64,000 nucleotides of DNA, taken from assembly GCF_022179305.1 (NCBI RefSeq), contig NZ_BPQP01000006.1, positions 109,124 to 173,123 on the forward strand, read 5' to 3'. The DNA is from Methylobacterium iners. Its GTDB lineage: Bacteria > Pseudomonadota > Alphaproteobacteria > Rhizobiales > Beijerinckiaceae. Positions within the stretch are counted from its first letter, which is position 1. Each line of letters starts with the position of its first letter. Of this stretch, positions 50,635 to 58,626 are shown piece after piece. Made by a program: the position numbers and the translations under genes. The notes beneath the pieces were generated by a model. The model did no database searches. It was not told the origin of the DNA and was given only the letters and a program-made list of their open reading frames with translations.

Positions 50635-50709
50635 GCTGCTGTAGCTCAGTGGTAGAGCACTTCATTGGTAATGAAGAGGTCGACAGTTCAATCCTGTCCA
50701 GCAGCACCA
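50635..50709 (+). tRNA. tRNA-Thr (anticodon GGU), CCA encoded
   Basis: GCTGCTG pairs with CAGCAGC as acceptor arms. TAGCTCAGTGGTAGAGCA is the D-arm, CTTCATTGGTAATGAAG the anticodon arm with GGU, and the T-arm reads GACAGTTCAATCCTGTC. Discriminator A and CCA follow at 50706-50709. The segment after it is accessory-looking, so it may serve as an integration site. Confidence 0.96.
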
Positions 50710-50808
50710 TCTCTTTCAATGACTTAGGTCGGATTGAGAGACGGACTGCACCCCGAGACGAACGATTGGGGTGCAGTGGGGGTGCAGCGGCTCACACGCT
50801 TCTCCCAA

Positions 50809-51162
50809 TCATGCCATCGGGCTAAAGCTTCGGCTTCGGGCGGCCTTGAGCAGAGCAATGACGTTCCGGTACCCGGCCGCGTCGTTCATGGCCGCTGTGT
50901 TCACCCCCAGAGCCGTGAAAGTTGCGCTCTCCAGAGCAAGGCGACGCTCGGCCTCGTCCTCGGTGATCGTCTCGTCTTCCCAGTACCCGATGACGCGCTC
51001 GATCGCGCCGTCGAGGCTCCAGGCCACGGCCTCGTTGCTGTCGACCGGAACCGGATGACCAAGCGCGTTCCGAGCCGCCGCGGCTCGGGCCCAATGATCC
51101 GGTACGGCAAGCAGGGAAAGAACGCCGTCTAGGACAGCAGGAACGGTGCTAAAGTCGGGCAT
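50809..51162 (-). CDS. DUF6197-like small protein
   Basis: The ATG at 51162 gives 117 residues. The pattern ALGHPVPVDSNEAVAWSLDGAIERV and, near the end, NTAAMNDAAGYRNVIALLKAA matches the DUF6197 family, small proteins of unknown function found in phages and plasmids as well as chromosomes. It is divergent from the RHH gene at 51196 across a short region with an inverted repeat. The longer upstream frame runs through the RHH gene and is not used. Confidence 0.6.
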   Translation of the reverse strand: MPDFSTVPAVLDGVLSLLAVPDHWARAAAARNALGHPVPVDSNEAVAWSLDGAIERVIGYWEDETITEDEAERRLALESATFTALGVNTAAMNDAAGYRNVIALLKAARSRSFSPMA

Positions 51163-51169
51163 TGCGTTT

Positions 51170-51193
51170 CCTAAAAGCGGTATCACTTTTAGG
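51170..51193. promoter_or_regulatory. inverted repeat between RHH gene 1 and the DUF6197-like gene
   Basis: CCTAAAAG and CTTTTAGG form a perfect 8-bp inverted repeat with an 8-bp spacer in the 33-bp divergent gap, ending 2 nt before the RHH start. The position fits autoregulation by the ribbon-helix-helix protein; the right arm also forms its AGG ribosome site. Confidence 0.55.
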
Positions 51194-51195
51194 AG

Positions 51196-51417
51196 ATGGA
51201 TTTGACCGAAGAGGCTGAGAAGGCTCGGGCTGGGCGAAAGAGCTTCGTGGGTGACGTCATGACGGCCCGATTCAAGGCCGGAGTGTTCGCGCGTATCGAT
51301 GCTGTTGCCGGCAAGCACCGACGAGCCGAGTTCATTCGCGAAGCCGTCGAGCGCGAGCTGGCACGCTGCGAATCTGTCGAACCAGCCTCAGATGCTGGGG
51401 GCCCGCATCGATCTTGA
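51196..51417 (+). CDS. ribbon-helix-helix (CopG/Arc-type) protein 1
   Basis: This 73-residue protein has TARFKAGVFARIDAVAGKHRRAEFIREAVERELAR, the beta strand plus two helices of a ribbon-helix-helix DNA-binding domain. It is closely related to the protein at 52407-52616 in the same patch. No toxin is evident beside it, so an antitoxin role is possible but unsupported; autoregulation with the divergent gene is more likely. Confidence 0.75.
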   Translation: MDLTEEAEKARAGRKSFVGDVMTARFKAGVFARIDAVAGKHRRAEFIREAVERELARCESVEPASDAGGPHRS

Positions 51418-51526
51418 ACGGAAACATGCCGGGAGCTTGGTTGGGGCTGCGCACCTCATCCGCTCATCGATGTGGTCTAGTCGCCTTGCCTAAGCAGAGC
51501 GACGCCGCTCGAATTTTGGTCCGCTG

Positions 51527-52315
51527 TTAGAAGGACGGGACGACGACCTGATCGCGGCTCACGCCAGCCGCCGCCATACCTTCAGTCCGACCCTTGCCTT
51601 CCCAGAAGGCGATCAGCTCGGCCGCCAATTGGTCGAAGCGGTCGGTCGCAGGATTGTAGGGCTTTCCGCAGACCAAATTCTTCTTGTGGTAGGCGAACCG
51701 GACAGCGCCCTCCATGATCCGATCCTGATCCGTCACGACCTCGTAGGCGGTCGGCACGTCCTCGGGCAGGACCTCGTACGGCAGGACGCCGTCGACGAAG
51801 TAGACCAGTGCCGAGCGGTGGACGCGGGCGACGACGACGGTCGGATGAGGCCAGCCGCAGGCGAAGAAGGCGGCGCCGTCGAACGGGTCCGACCCAGGAC
51901 AACCGATTCCCCAATGCATCCCGGCCGCGTTCTCTTCCGGGGTGCAGTTGACGGTGCCGCGAGCGATCGTGACGTCACCCTCGGGCAGGTAGGCCGGCAG
52001 TTCGAACTCCGCTCGCCGGCACCACTCCGCGAAGCCCCGCCGCCCGCCTGCCAGCTTGACCAAGCCAGGAAGCGACTTGTGGTCGAAGAGCACAACGCCC
52101 CGAATGGCTTGGCGTAGGAACTCCGCCGGAGCCCCGGCCTCGATCAGGACCGGGACCAAGCGCGCCGTGTGGGCGGCTCCGAGGTAGTCGACAAAGGCGC
52201 CGGTCGCGTCGGGGCGGCCTTCGACGATCAGACGCAGACCGACCTGAAGAGCGATCCTCTGACCGATGCTGCAGGGCACCGTAGCGATGAGTCTTGCGAG
52301 GGCTTGCACGTTCAC
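51527..52315 (-). CDS. uncharacterised protein (262 residues)
   Basis: This protein starts MNVQALARLIATVPCSIGQ and has no signal peptide or membrane segment. It has a Cys/Trp-rich middle (NCTPEENAAGMHWGIGCPG, FFACGWPHP) and a C-terminal FAYHKKNLVCGKPYNPATD. I do not recognise a family. It is divergent from RHH protein 2 across a region with a perfect 14-bp inverted repeat, so the two are likely co-regulated. Confidence 0.65.
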   Translation of the reverse strand: MNVQALARLIATVPCSIGQRIALQVGLRLIVEGRPDATGAFVDYLGAAHTARLVPVLIEAGAPAEFLRQAIRGVVLFDHKSLPGLVKLAGGRRGFAEWCRRAEFELPAYLPEGDVTIARGTVNCTPEENAAGMHWGIGCPGSDPFDGAAFFACGWPHPTVVVARVHRSALVYFVDGVLPYEVLPEDVPTAYEVVTDQDRIMEGAVRFAYHKKNLVCGKPYNPATDRFDQLAAELIAFWEGKGRTEGMAAAGVSRDQVVVPSF

Positions 52316-52358
52316 GAGATCGGCCCTTCGGCTCCCCGAGCTGATATCGACTATTTAG

Positions 52359-52393
52359 GTGATATCATCTATATCTACAATAGATGATATCAC
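52359..52393. promoter_or_regulatory. perfect 14-bp inverted repeat upstream of RHH gene 2
   Basis: GTGATATCATCTAT and ATAGATGATATCAC are perfect complements with a 7-nt spacer. Further GATATC-containing half-sites lie just outside at 52342-52349 and 52415-52425. It lies between the divergent 262-residue gene and RHH protein 2 and is AT-rich against the surrounding GC-rich DNA. It is a strong operator candidate. Confidence 0.7.
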
Positions 52394-52406
52394 TTTGGAG
52401 GCGAGT

Positions 52407-52616
52407 TTGACGGGATTGATGATATCAGGCACGAGCCCTGGTGTGGGCCGCGTTCAAATCAACCATGAGCAGACTCCCGCGCGCTTCGCCGAGGGCACCT
52501 TGGCAAGGATCGACGCGGTATTGGCGCCGAAGGAGAAGCGGGCGGACTTCATCCGCGAGGCCGTCGAGCGCGAACTCAAGCGTCGCGAGCGGCAGCGGTC
52601 GACCAAAGCTGACTAG
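52407..52616 (+). CDS. ribbon-helix-helix (CopG/Arc-type) protein 2
   Basis: A TTG at 52407 with GGAGG five bases upstream gives 69 residues; the ATG at 52419 is an alternative. The domain ARFAEGTLARIDAVLAPKEKRADFIREAVERELKRRE is a close paralogue of the protein at 51196-51417. It lies 4 nt before the next small gene and downstream of the 14-bp inverted repeat. Confidence 0.72.
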   Translation: MTGLMISGTSPGVGRVQINHEQTPARFAEGTLARIDAVLAPKEKRADFIREAVERELKRRERQRSTKAD

Positions 52617-52619
52617 GCG

Positions 52620-52832
52620 ATGGAGGACGCACCGCACGACCGGCTCGCCGGCCTCGACCGCCTCATCCGCGAGACCGAGGAACGCCGCGTCGAGCAGATG
52701 CTCCACATCGCCTTCCTGATGGCCGACGAGGCGGACACGACCGAGTCTGAGGAGAGCCTACGTCAGATCGAGGCGTTGCTGGCCAGGATGCGGGTGCAGC
52801 GGGTCATGCTTCAGTCCGGCTCATCGCCATGA
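52620..52832 (+). CDS. small helical protein of unknown function
   Basis: This 70-residue protein starts 4 nt after the RHH stop and is probably co-translated. It is acidic and helical (RLIRETEERRVEQMLHIAFLMADEADTTESEESLRQIEALLARM) and may form a coiled coil. It has no toxin signature. No family is recognised. Confidence 0.55.
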   Translation: MEDAPHDRLAGLDRLIRETEERRVEQMLHIAFLMADEADTTESEESLRQIEALLARMRVQRVMLQSGSSP

Positions 52833-52918
52833 AACCACGCTTATTCGCACGGGGCTCGAACGAGGTCTGTGTTGCCGGTGCGGTCAGGATCATTCAGCTC
52901 GACAGCCGGCGGACCGCT

Positions 52919-52986
52919 TAGGGTGGAAAGCGGACTTTGGCCGTTCTTCCCGAAGCGGACGTTCCGATGCCGACCCGACTTTGCCG
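52919..52986. repeat. 68-nt dispersed repeat, copy 1 (AGGGTGGAAAGCGGAC)
   Basis: TAGGGTGGAAAGCGGAC... through AAGCGGACGTTCCG to TTGCCG has a same-length relative at 63872-63939. It lies in the 211-nt gap between the small helical gene and the response regulator gene. Confidence 0.7.
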
Positions 52987-53043
52987 TAAGAAGCAGTTCG
53001 TAGTTTCTTCGCAAGCAGCCATTTGTCACTTTATAGATGCCAT

Positions 53044-53685
53044 CTATACCTGCACGAAGGTCAGCGGTTCGGTCTCGATGACGATCTGAGTGCGGCTGAT
53101 CACCTCGAGCTTGCGCAACAGCTCGGAGACATGCGCCTTCACCATTGAATCACCCACGCCGAGCTCGTGGGCGATCTGCTTGTTGAGCTTGCCCTGGCGG
53201 ATCATCGTCAGCACCCGCAGCTGCTGCGGCGTGAGCCGCGCCACGCGCTCGGCCAGCGGCGCCTTGCGACCGGCGCTCGCCAGCTCAGGCGCGCGGGCGA
53301 GCGCGGGCGGCGTGTAGAGCGCGCCGCTGAGCACGGTGGCGATGGCCTGGGTCAGGGTGGCCTTGTCGACCGCTTTCGGCACGAAGCCGGCCGCGCCGTG
53401 GTGGAGGGCCTCGCGCATGATGCGCGGGTCCTCGTGGCCCGACACGATCAGGATGGGCAGGCGGGGGAAGCGGGCGCGCAAGGTCAGCAGGCCGTCGAAG
53501 CCGGTGACGCCTTGCATGGACAGGTCAAGCAGGATGAGCTCGATGCCCCGGCAGGCGGCGAGCACGTCGAGGGCGCTGCCGATGCCGTCGGCCTCGTGCA
53601 GGGCGGCGTCCGGGTAGGCTAAGCGGATCGCGCTGCCCAGCGCGTCCCGAAACAGCGGATGATCGTCAACGATCAGGAGATGCAT
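53044..53685 (-). CDS. LuxR-family response regulator (AgmR/ExaE/MxaB-like)
   Basis: The ATG at 53685 gives 213 residues. A receiver domain (LLIVDDHPLFRDALGSAI, phospho-acceptor in ELILLDLSM, Lys in GFVPKAVDK) is followed by a C-terminal helix-turn-helix (LTPQQLRVLTMIRQGKLNKQIAHELGV, VKAHVSELLRKLEV). This is the NarL/FixJ type. Its position next to a PQQ alcohol dehydrogenase matches PedR1/AgmR in Pseudomonas and MxaB in Methylobacterium, which control such genes. No sensor kinase is in the window. Confidence 0.9.
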   Translation of the reverse strand: MHLLIVDDHPLFRDALGSAIRLAYPDAALHEADGIGSALDVLAACRGIELILLDLSMQGVTGFDGLLTLRARFPRLPILIVSGHEDPRIMREALHHGAAGFVPKAVDKATLTQAIATVLSGALYTPPALARAPELASAGRKAPLAERVARLTPQQLRVLTMIRQGKLNKQIAHELGVGDSMVKAHVSELLRKLEVISRTQIVIETEPLTFVQV

Positions 53686-53797
53686 GGGCGCGTACCCTAA
53701 TCTCCGGGAGCCTAGCATCCCCATCATCCGAGTGCCACGCCGTTGCGAAAACGCGACCGCCGGAGAGCGCCTGGCTCCCCGGCGGCCGCTCTCGCAC

Positions 53798-55567
53798 TCA
53801 GCGAGAGGCGACCGTCTTCGGCAGCTTGAAGGCCCAGAAGCTGCCGCCCTGGTTGATGCCGGCCGTGGACTTCGCCACCTCGCCGCCCCAGAGCGGAACC
53901 GCGCCGCCCCAGCCCGCCGTGATGCCGACCCACTGCTCGCCGTCCTGCTCCCAGGTAACGGGCGAGGAAACGACGCCGGTGCCGACCTGGAACTTCCAGA
54001 CTTCTTCGCCGGTCTTGGCGTCGAAGGCCTTGAGGAAGCCTTCGGGCGTTCCCGTGAAGACAAGGTTGCCGGCCGTCGTGAGCACGCCGGCCCAGAGCGG
54101 CGCCTTGTTCTTGTACTCCCACACCGTCTTGCCTGAGGTCGGGTCAATGGCCTTGAGCGAGCCGATATGGGTGTCGAACACGGGTTTGATGGTGAAGCCG
54201 GCGCCGAGATAGGCCGCGCCCTTCTTGTAGTTCACCGGCTCGTTCCAGAGGTCCATGCCCCACTCGTTCGAGGGGACGTAGAACAGCTTGGTTTCCGGGC
54301 TGTAGCCCATCGGCATCCAGTTCTTGCCGCCAAGGAAGCTCGGCACCGCGAACACGGTGGAGCCCTTCTTGCCGTCCTGAGACTTCGACGGATCGGAGGG
54401 GCGGAAGGCCGGGTCGTAGATTGGGCGGCCGTCCTTATCGATCCCCTTGGCCCAGGAGATCTTGTCGACGAACGGCGTCGCCGAGATGAACTTCCCGTTT
54501 GTCCGGTCGAGGACATAGAAGAAGCCGTTGCGGTCAGCGGTGGCGCCGGCCTTCACGGTCTTGCCGTCCTTCTGCATATCGAAGGGCACGAACTCGTTGA
54601 CGCCGTCGTAGTCCCAGCCGTCGTGCGGCGTGGTCTGGAAGCCCCAGACGATCTCGCCGTTCTCCGGGTTGAGGGCGATGCGCGACGCCGACCACTTGTT
54701 GTCGCCCGGCCGCATGGCCGAGTTCCACGGGCCCGGGTTGCCGGTGCCGAAGTAGAGAAGGTTGGTCTCGGCATCGTAGGTGCCGCCCAGCCACGTGGCG
54801 CCGCCGCCGAACTTCCACATGTCGCCGGGCCAGGTTTCGTTGACCTTGCCGGTCATAGTCGAGGGCTTGCCGTTGAGCTCGCCCATGTGGCCTTCGATCA
54901 CGGGGCGTTTCCAGATCACCTCACCGGTTTCGGCATCGCGCGCCTCGACGCGGCCGACCACACCGAACTCGCCGCCCGACACGCCGGTGATGATCTTGCC
55001 ATTCACGATCAGCGGCGCGGCGGTGTAGCTGTAGCCGGCCTTGAAGTCGTCGATGTCCTTGCGCCACACGACCTTGCCGGTCTTGGCGTCGAGTGCCACG
55101 AGCTTGGCGTCGAGGGTGCCGAAATAAACCTTGTCCTTCCAGAGCGCGGCGCCCCGGTTCACGACGTCACAGCAGGGCAGGATGCCCTCGGGCAGGCGGG
55201 CATTGTACTCCCAGAGCTTCTCACCGGTGCGCGAGTCGAGGGCGTAGAGACGCGAGTAGGAGCCGGTCACGTAGATGACGCCGTCCTTGACCAGCGCCTG
55301 GCTCTCCTGGCCGCGCTGCTTCTCGCCACCGAAGGAGAAGGAATAGGCCGGAGTCAGGCCCTTGATGTTGTCGCGGTTCAGCGTTTTTAGCGGGGAAAAG
55401 CGCTGGGCCTGGAGGCCAAGGCCGTAGGTGACGACGTCGCCAGTGGTCTTGGCGTCGTCGGCGATATCCTGTTCGCTGACGCCCGCGGCCAGGGCTGGCA
55501 TCGCCGCGGCGCCGACGAGGAGCGCGACCGCTCCCACCGCCGCCAGAAGATGGTCTCGCACGCTCAT
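53798..55567 (-). CDS. exaF: PQQ-dependent alcohol dehydrogenase, ExaF/PedH-like, lanthanide type
   Basis: This 589-residue protein has a Sec signal peptide and the eight-bladed PQQ beta-propeller. It keeps the adjacent Cys pair ([11 protein letters not shown]) that flanks PQQ. In [13 protein letters not shown] the catalytic Asp is residue 319 and Asp321 lies two positions later; this second Asp marks lanthanide-dependent enzymes (Ala in calcium MxaF). The sequence ([46 protein letters not shown]) is closer to ethanol dehydrogenases ExaA/ExaF than to XoxF. It oxidises alcohols in the periplasm, passing electrons to cytochrome c. Confidence 0.93.
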   Translation of the reverse strand: MSVRDHLLAAVGAVALLVGAAAMPALAAGVSEQDIADDAKTTGDVVTYGLGLQAQRFSPLKTLNRDNIKGLTPAYSFSFGGEKQRGQESQALVKDGVIYVTGSYSRLYALDSRTGEKLWEYNARLPEGILPCCDVVNRGAALWKDKVYFGTLDAKLVALDAKTGKVVWRKDIDDFKAGYSYTAAPLIVNGKIITGVSGGEFGVVGRVEARDAETGEVIWKRPVIEGHMGELNGKPSTMTGKVNETWPGDMWKFGGGATWLGGTYDAETNLLYFGTGNPGPWNSAMRPGDNKWSASRIALNPENGEIVWGFQTTPHDGWDYDGVNEFVPFDMQKDGKTVKAGATADRNGFFYVLDRTNGKFISATPFVDKISWAKGIDKDGRPIYDPAFRPSDPSKSQDGKKGSTVFAVPSFLGGKNWMPMGYSPETKLFYVPSNEWGMDLWNEPVNYKKGAAYLGAGFTIKPVFDTHIGSLKAIDPTSGKTVWEYKNKAPLWAGVLTTAGNLVFTGTPEGFLKAFDAKTGEEVWKFQVGTGVVSSPVTWEQDGEQWVGITAGWGGAVPLWGGEVAKSTAGINQGGSFWAFKLPKTVASR

Positions 55568-55830
55568 GGGTGTCCTCCGTTTTGGTTGCGCGGCGCCGGT
55601 TCTCCGGCGCCGTCAGGGTCGAAAGCCTCCGTTGCTCGGATTGCGCCCCTTGGCATCGATAGTAATAGGCACGCAGGGCAGTTTGATATTGCCCATTAGT
55701 CGAACTCGATCTTTAAGAAACAAAAAATCGCCAAGATCTCGCAAGCAAGGCTGCGCCAACCGCCGAGTCAAATGCTCGGCGTCTTGCTTATCAAACCGTA
55801 CCGGTGCGACGCGGCGGTGCCGACGCCCCG

Positions 55831-56691
55831 CTAATAGCCTTTCGGTGCGATGAAGCTGACGCCGTGCGCCTCGCATATCGCTTTGAGACGCCCTTCCGAG
55901 GTGAGGGCTGTGAGGGCGTCACTCACCGCATAGGCGAGGTCGCGGGAATCGGTCCGCACCGCGCCGCCGAGGTCCCAGCGGGACTTCACGAGCCCCGACA
56001 GAGCGATCTCGACGATCCGGTTGTCCTCGCGCGAGGCGCCCGCCGCGTGGAGCGCCGCCTCGATCGCCGGGCGCGTGCCGGCGAGGATCGACGTTTCACC
56101 GGCGAGGTAGGCCTTGGCCGCTTCGTCGAAGTTCCGGAAGTGCTTGAGCGCGGAGCGATAGCGACCGCCCTCGGCGAGCAGGAGCTGCATGTCGGAAGCG
56201 CTGGCGCCTTCCACCGCAACCTCGCGGCCCTCGATGTCGCCGAAGGTCTCGAAGGCCTCGACCTTGTCGCGCCGGAAGGCAAAGGCGAGATGCTGGTCGA
56301 AATAGGGGTTCGTCAGGAAGATCTGCTCGTTTCGCGTCGCCAGGATCTTATCGTGCGGCACGTGGAGCATGAGGTCGGCGAGCGGAGAGCCCGCGAGGTC
56401 ACCGCGCCAGAGGTTCAGCCGGAAATCGCCGTCGACGTTCTCGCCCGCATCCACCAGGCGTAGGTTGAGGCGCACGCCGAGCTTCTCCGCAATGGCATGG
56501 GCCAGGTCGACCTCGATGCCGCGCTGGCGGCCCGCCTGCTCCTCGGAGAAGGGCGCGTTGTCGCTGTAGAGCGCCACACGGATCTCGCCTGCCGCCTTCA
56601 CCTCGTCGAGCGGCCGGGGAAAGGCCGGTCCGGCGAGGATCAGTCCCAGGGCGATGAGGACCGAGCGGCCCATCCTGATGGCGGACGGCAC
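55831..56691 (-). CDS. quinoprotein-associated periplasmic binding protein (PedG/MoxJ-like)
   Basis: A GTG start (or ATG at 56673) gives 286 residues with a signal peptide (VLIALGLILAGPAFP). IRVALYSDNAPFSEEQAGRQRGIEVDLAHAIAEKLG and LMLHVPHDKILATRNEQ match the quinoprotein dehydrogenase-associated solute-binding family that includes MoxJ/XoxJ and PedG. It probably binds the dehydrogenase and aids its maturation or activity rather than transporting a solute. It lies 263 nt upstream of exaF and 5 nt after the cytochrome gene. Confidence 0.9.
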   Translation of the reverse strand: MPSAIRMGRSVLIALGLILAGPAFPRPLDEVKAAGEIRVALYSDNAPFSEEQAGRQRGIEVDLAHAIAEKLGVRLNLRLVDAGENVDGDFRLNLWRGDLAGSPLADLMLHVPHDKILATRNEQIFLTNPYFDQHLAFAFRRDKVEAFETFGDIEGREVAVEGASASDMQLLLAEGGRYRSALKHFRNFDEAAKAYLAGETSILAGTRPAIEAALHAAGASREDNRIVEIALSGLVKSRWDLGGAVRTDSRDLAYAVSDALTALTSEGRLKAICEAHGVSFIAPKGY

Positions 56692-56696
56692 GCTGG

Positions 56697-57125
56697 CTAG
56701 CTCTCGTGCTTGGCTTCGAGGTAGGTGCGGATCGCCCAGAGAGCTTCCTGCGAGAGGGTGCCCTCGAAGGAGGGCATCTTGGTCACGCCGTTGATAATGG
56801 CACCCTTGCGCACCCGCTCCAGGTACCAGGTGTCACCCTCCTGACCCTTGTCGAGGTAGCGCAGGTCCGGCGCGAGGCCGCCCGAGACGACCTGGAGGCC
56901 GTGGCAGCGGGCGCAGTTCTGGGCGTAACCTGAGGTGCCGATCTCGATGGCCTTCGGGTTGTCGCGGTAGGGGTTCGCGTCCTTCCACTCGGTGCCGAGG
57001 GGTTCGAGGCCGGTCGTGTCGACAGCCTGGGGCTGCACGTCGCCGTGGCCGCGCACGCCCTGTACCGAGAGGCCCAGCGCGAGCGCGATCATCGCAATGC
57101 TCGCAAGGGTGGGGACCTTCCGCAT
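56697..57125 (-). CDS. cytochrome c-550, PedF-like
   Basis: The ATG at 57125 has AGGAGGAAACGGT upstream and gives 142 residues with a signal peptide. CARCH is the haem site and TKMPSFEGTLSQ supplies the Met ligand. HGDVQPQAVDTTGLEPLG is typical of PedF, the electron acceptor of PQQ alcohol dehydrogenases in Pseudomonas. It lies in the same transcript as the MoxJ-like gene and exaF, so it is the likely direct acceptor of exaF electrons. Confidence 0.92.
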   Translation of the reverse strand: MRKVPTLASIAMIALALGLSVQGVRGHGDVQPQAVDTTGLEPLGTEWKDANPYRDNPKAIEIGTSGYAQNCARCHGLQVVSGGLAPDLRYLDKGQEGDTWYLERVRKGAIINGVTKMPSFEGTLSQEALWAIRTYLEAKHES

Positions 57126-57399
57126 ACCGTTTCCTCCTGATCTTGAGGGATGGTTAGCAAGTGCTCGAGTCCAAACCCATTGTGCTTTGGTACACCTCGT
57201 CCGATTGCTGCAGCGGCTCGCTGATAGAAGAATTCGCGGGTGCTCGTCTGCGAGCTCGCAGGGACTCTTCTGGTATACCGCACCGCCTGCACGTCGATGG
57301 TTGGCTGGGCTATGCACCTTGGTCCAATACGCTGCGTAGGCTGTTCCCGCCTATCATCCGACCAACAAAGACGATGGGGCGGAAACGGGATCGGCCGCG

Positions 57400-58626
57400 A
57401 TGCAGGCGCCGGCGAAACAGGGAAGCGGCGGAGGTCGGCGATCCGCCATGTGGGCGGCCGCTCTGTGTCTCTGCGCGACGTTGCTGCTGCCGATGGCTGC
57501 GACGGCTGAAGCGCCATCTCCGGTGACGATCCATTATCTCGAACGGCGCATCGAGCGGCCAACCCCCCTCAATAACGAGGACCCGATCCCGGAGGACGAA
57601 GGCCTAAGGGGTGCGGAGCTCGGCCTGCGGGATGCCAACGCCACTGGCCGATTCCTGTCCCTCGCCTTTGCGCTGAAGCCCACGGTGGTCGAGCCGGGCG
57701 GGGATCTCATCGCCGCGTTCAATGCACTTAATGCGCCGCGCTTCGTCCTCCTCAACATGCCAGCCGACGACGTGCTGGCCTTGGCCGACCTACCGGGCGC
57801 CAGGAACACGATCTTCCTCAACATCGGCGCGCCCGACACCCGCCTTCGTGACGGCGATTGCCGGGCGCGGCTGATCCACGTCCTGCCCGCCCGAGACATG
57901 CTCGCCGATGCTCTCGTTCAATTCCTCGCTTTCAAGCGCTGGGGGCGCATCTTCCTGATCTCCGGCCCGGGCGACGGCGATCGCCTCTACGCCGAGGCCC
58001 TGCGCCGGAGCGCCCGCAAGTTCGGCGTGCGGATCGTCGCCGAGACCAGCTTCGACGTTCGGGGCGCCGACATCCGGGATTCAGCCCTGCGCGAATTTGC
58101 GCTGATCACCCGCGGTCCCGAGCACGACGTGGTCGCGGTGGCCGACGAGACCAACGAGTTCGGCGCGAACCTCGTCTACAACACCGCGGCAGCCCGCCCC
58201 GTCGTTGGCACGCACGGCCTCAGCCCGGCCACCTGGGGGCGCCCGGTCGAGGCCTGGGCGGGGGTGCAGCTTCAGGGCCGCTTCCGCAAGCTCGCGAGCC
58301 GCGCGATGCGGCCGATCGATTATGCGGGCTGGCTCGCAGCCCACGCGGTCGGGGAGGCTGCGGTGAAGCTGCGGAGCGCGGAGTCGGCGGCGATCCAGCG
58401 ACTGATGCTGTCGCCCGCCTTCGAGGTCGGAGGCTTCAAGGGCCGGGCGCTCAGCCTGCGACCCTGGAACGGCCAGATGCGCCAGCCCGTCTTCCTGCTC
58501 TGGCCCGGCGCAGTGGTCGCCGCCGCGCCAATCGATGGCTTTCTCCACCACCGCACCAATCTCGACACGCTCGGCCTCGACCAGTCCGAGAGCGCCTGCA
58601 AGGCCTTCGTTGGAAGGGCCGAGTGA
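57400..58626 (+). CDS. ABC-type substrate-binding protein of PQQ-alcohol-dehydrogenase systems (PedA1-like)
   Basis: This 408-residue protein has an N-terminal signal (MWAAALCLCATLLLPMAATA) and a periplasmic binding protein fold of the Leu/Ile/Val type. It carries TIHYLERRIERPTPLNNEDP, RGAELGLRDANATG and RWGRIFLISGPGDGDRLYAEALRRSARKFGV. These match the binding protein linked to PQQ-dependent alcohol dehydrogenases (PedA1). It is divergent from the cytochrome gene by 274 bp, and its stop overlaps the next start by one base. No ABC ATPase or permease follows. Confidence 0.9.
   Translation: MQAPAKQGSGGGRRSAMWAAALCLCATLLLPMAATAEAPSPVTIHYLERRIERPTPLNNEDPIPEDEGLRGAELGLRDANATGRFLSLAFALKPTVVEPGGDLIAAFNALNAPRFVLLNMPADDVLALADLPGARNTIFLNIGAPDTRLRDGDCRARLIHVLPARDMLADALVQFLAFKRWGRIFLISGPGDGDRLYAEALRRSARKFGVRIVAETSFDVRGADIRDSALREFALITRGPEHDVVAVADETNEFGANLVYNTAAARPVVGTHGLSPATWGRPVEAWAGVQLQGRFRKLASRAMRPIDYAGWLAAHAVGEAAVKLRSAESAAIQRLMLSPAFEVGGFKGRALSLRPWNGQMRQPVFLLWPGAVVAAAPIDGFLHHRTNLDTLGLDQSESACKAFVGRAE

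Noticed and set aside
50706-50830. Search for a repeated tRNA 3' end (att site) downstream of tRNA-Thr
   Set aside because: No second copy of the T-arm/CCA segment was seen in the window, so integration at this tRNA stays unproven.
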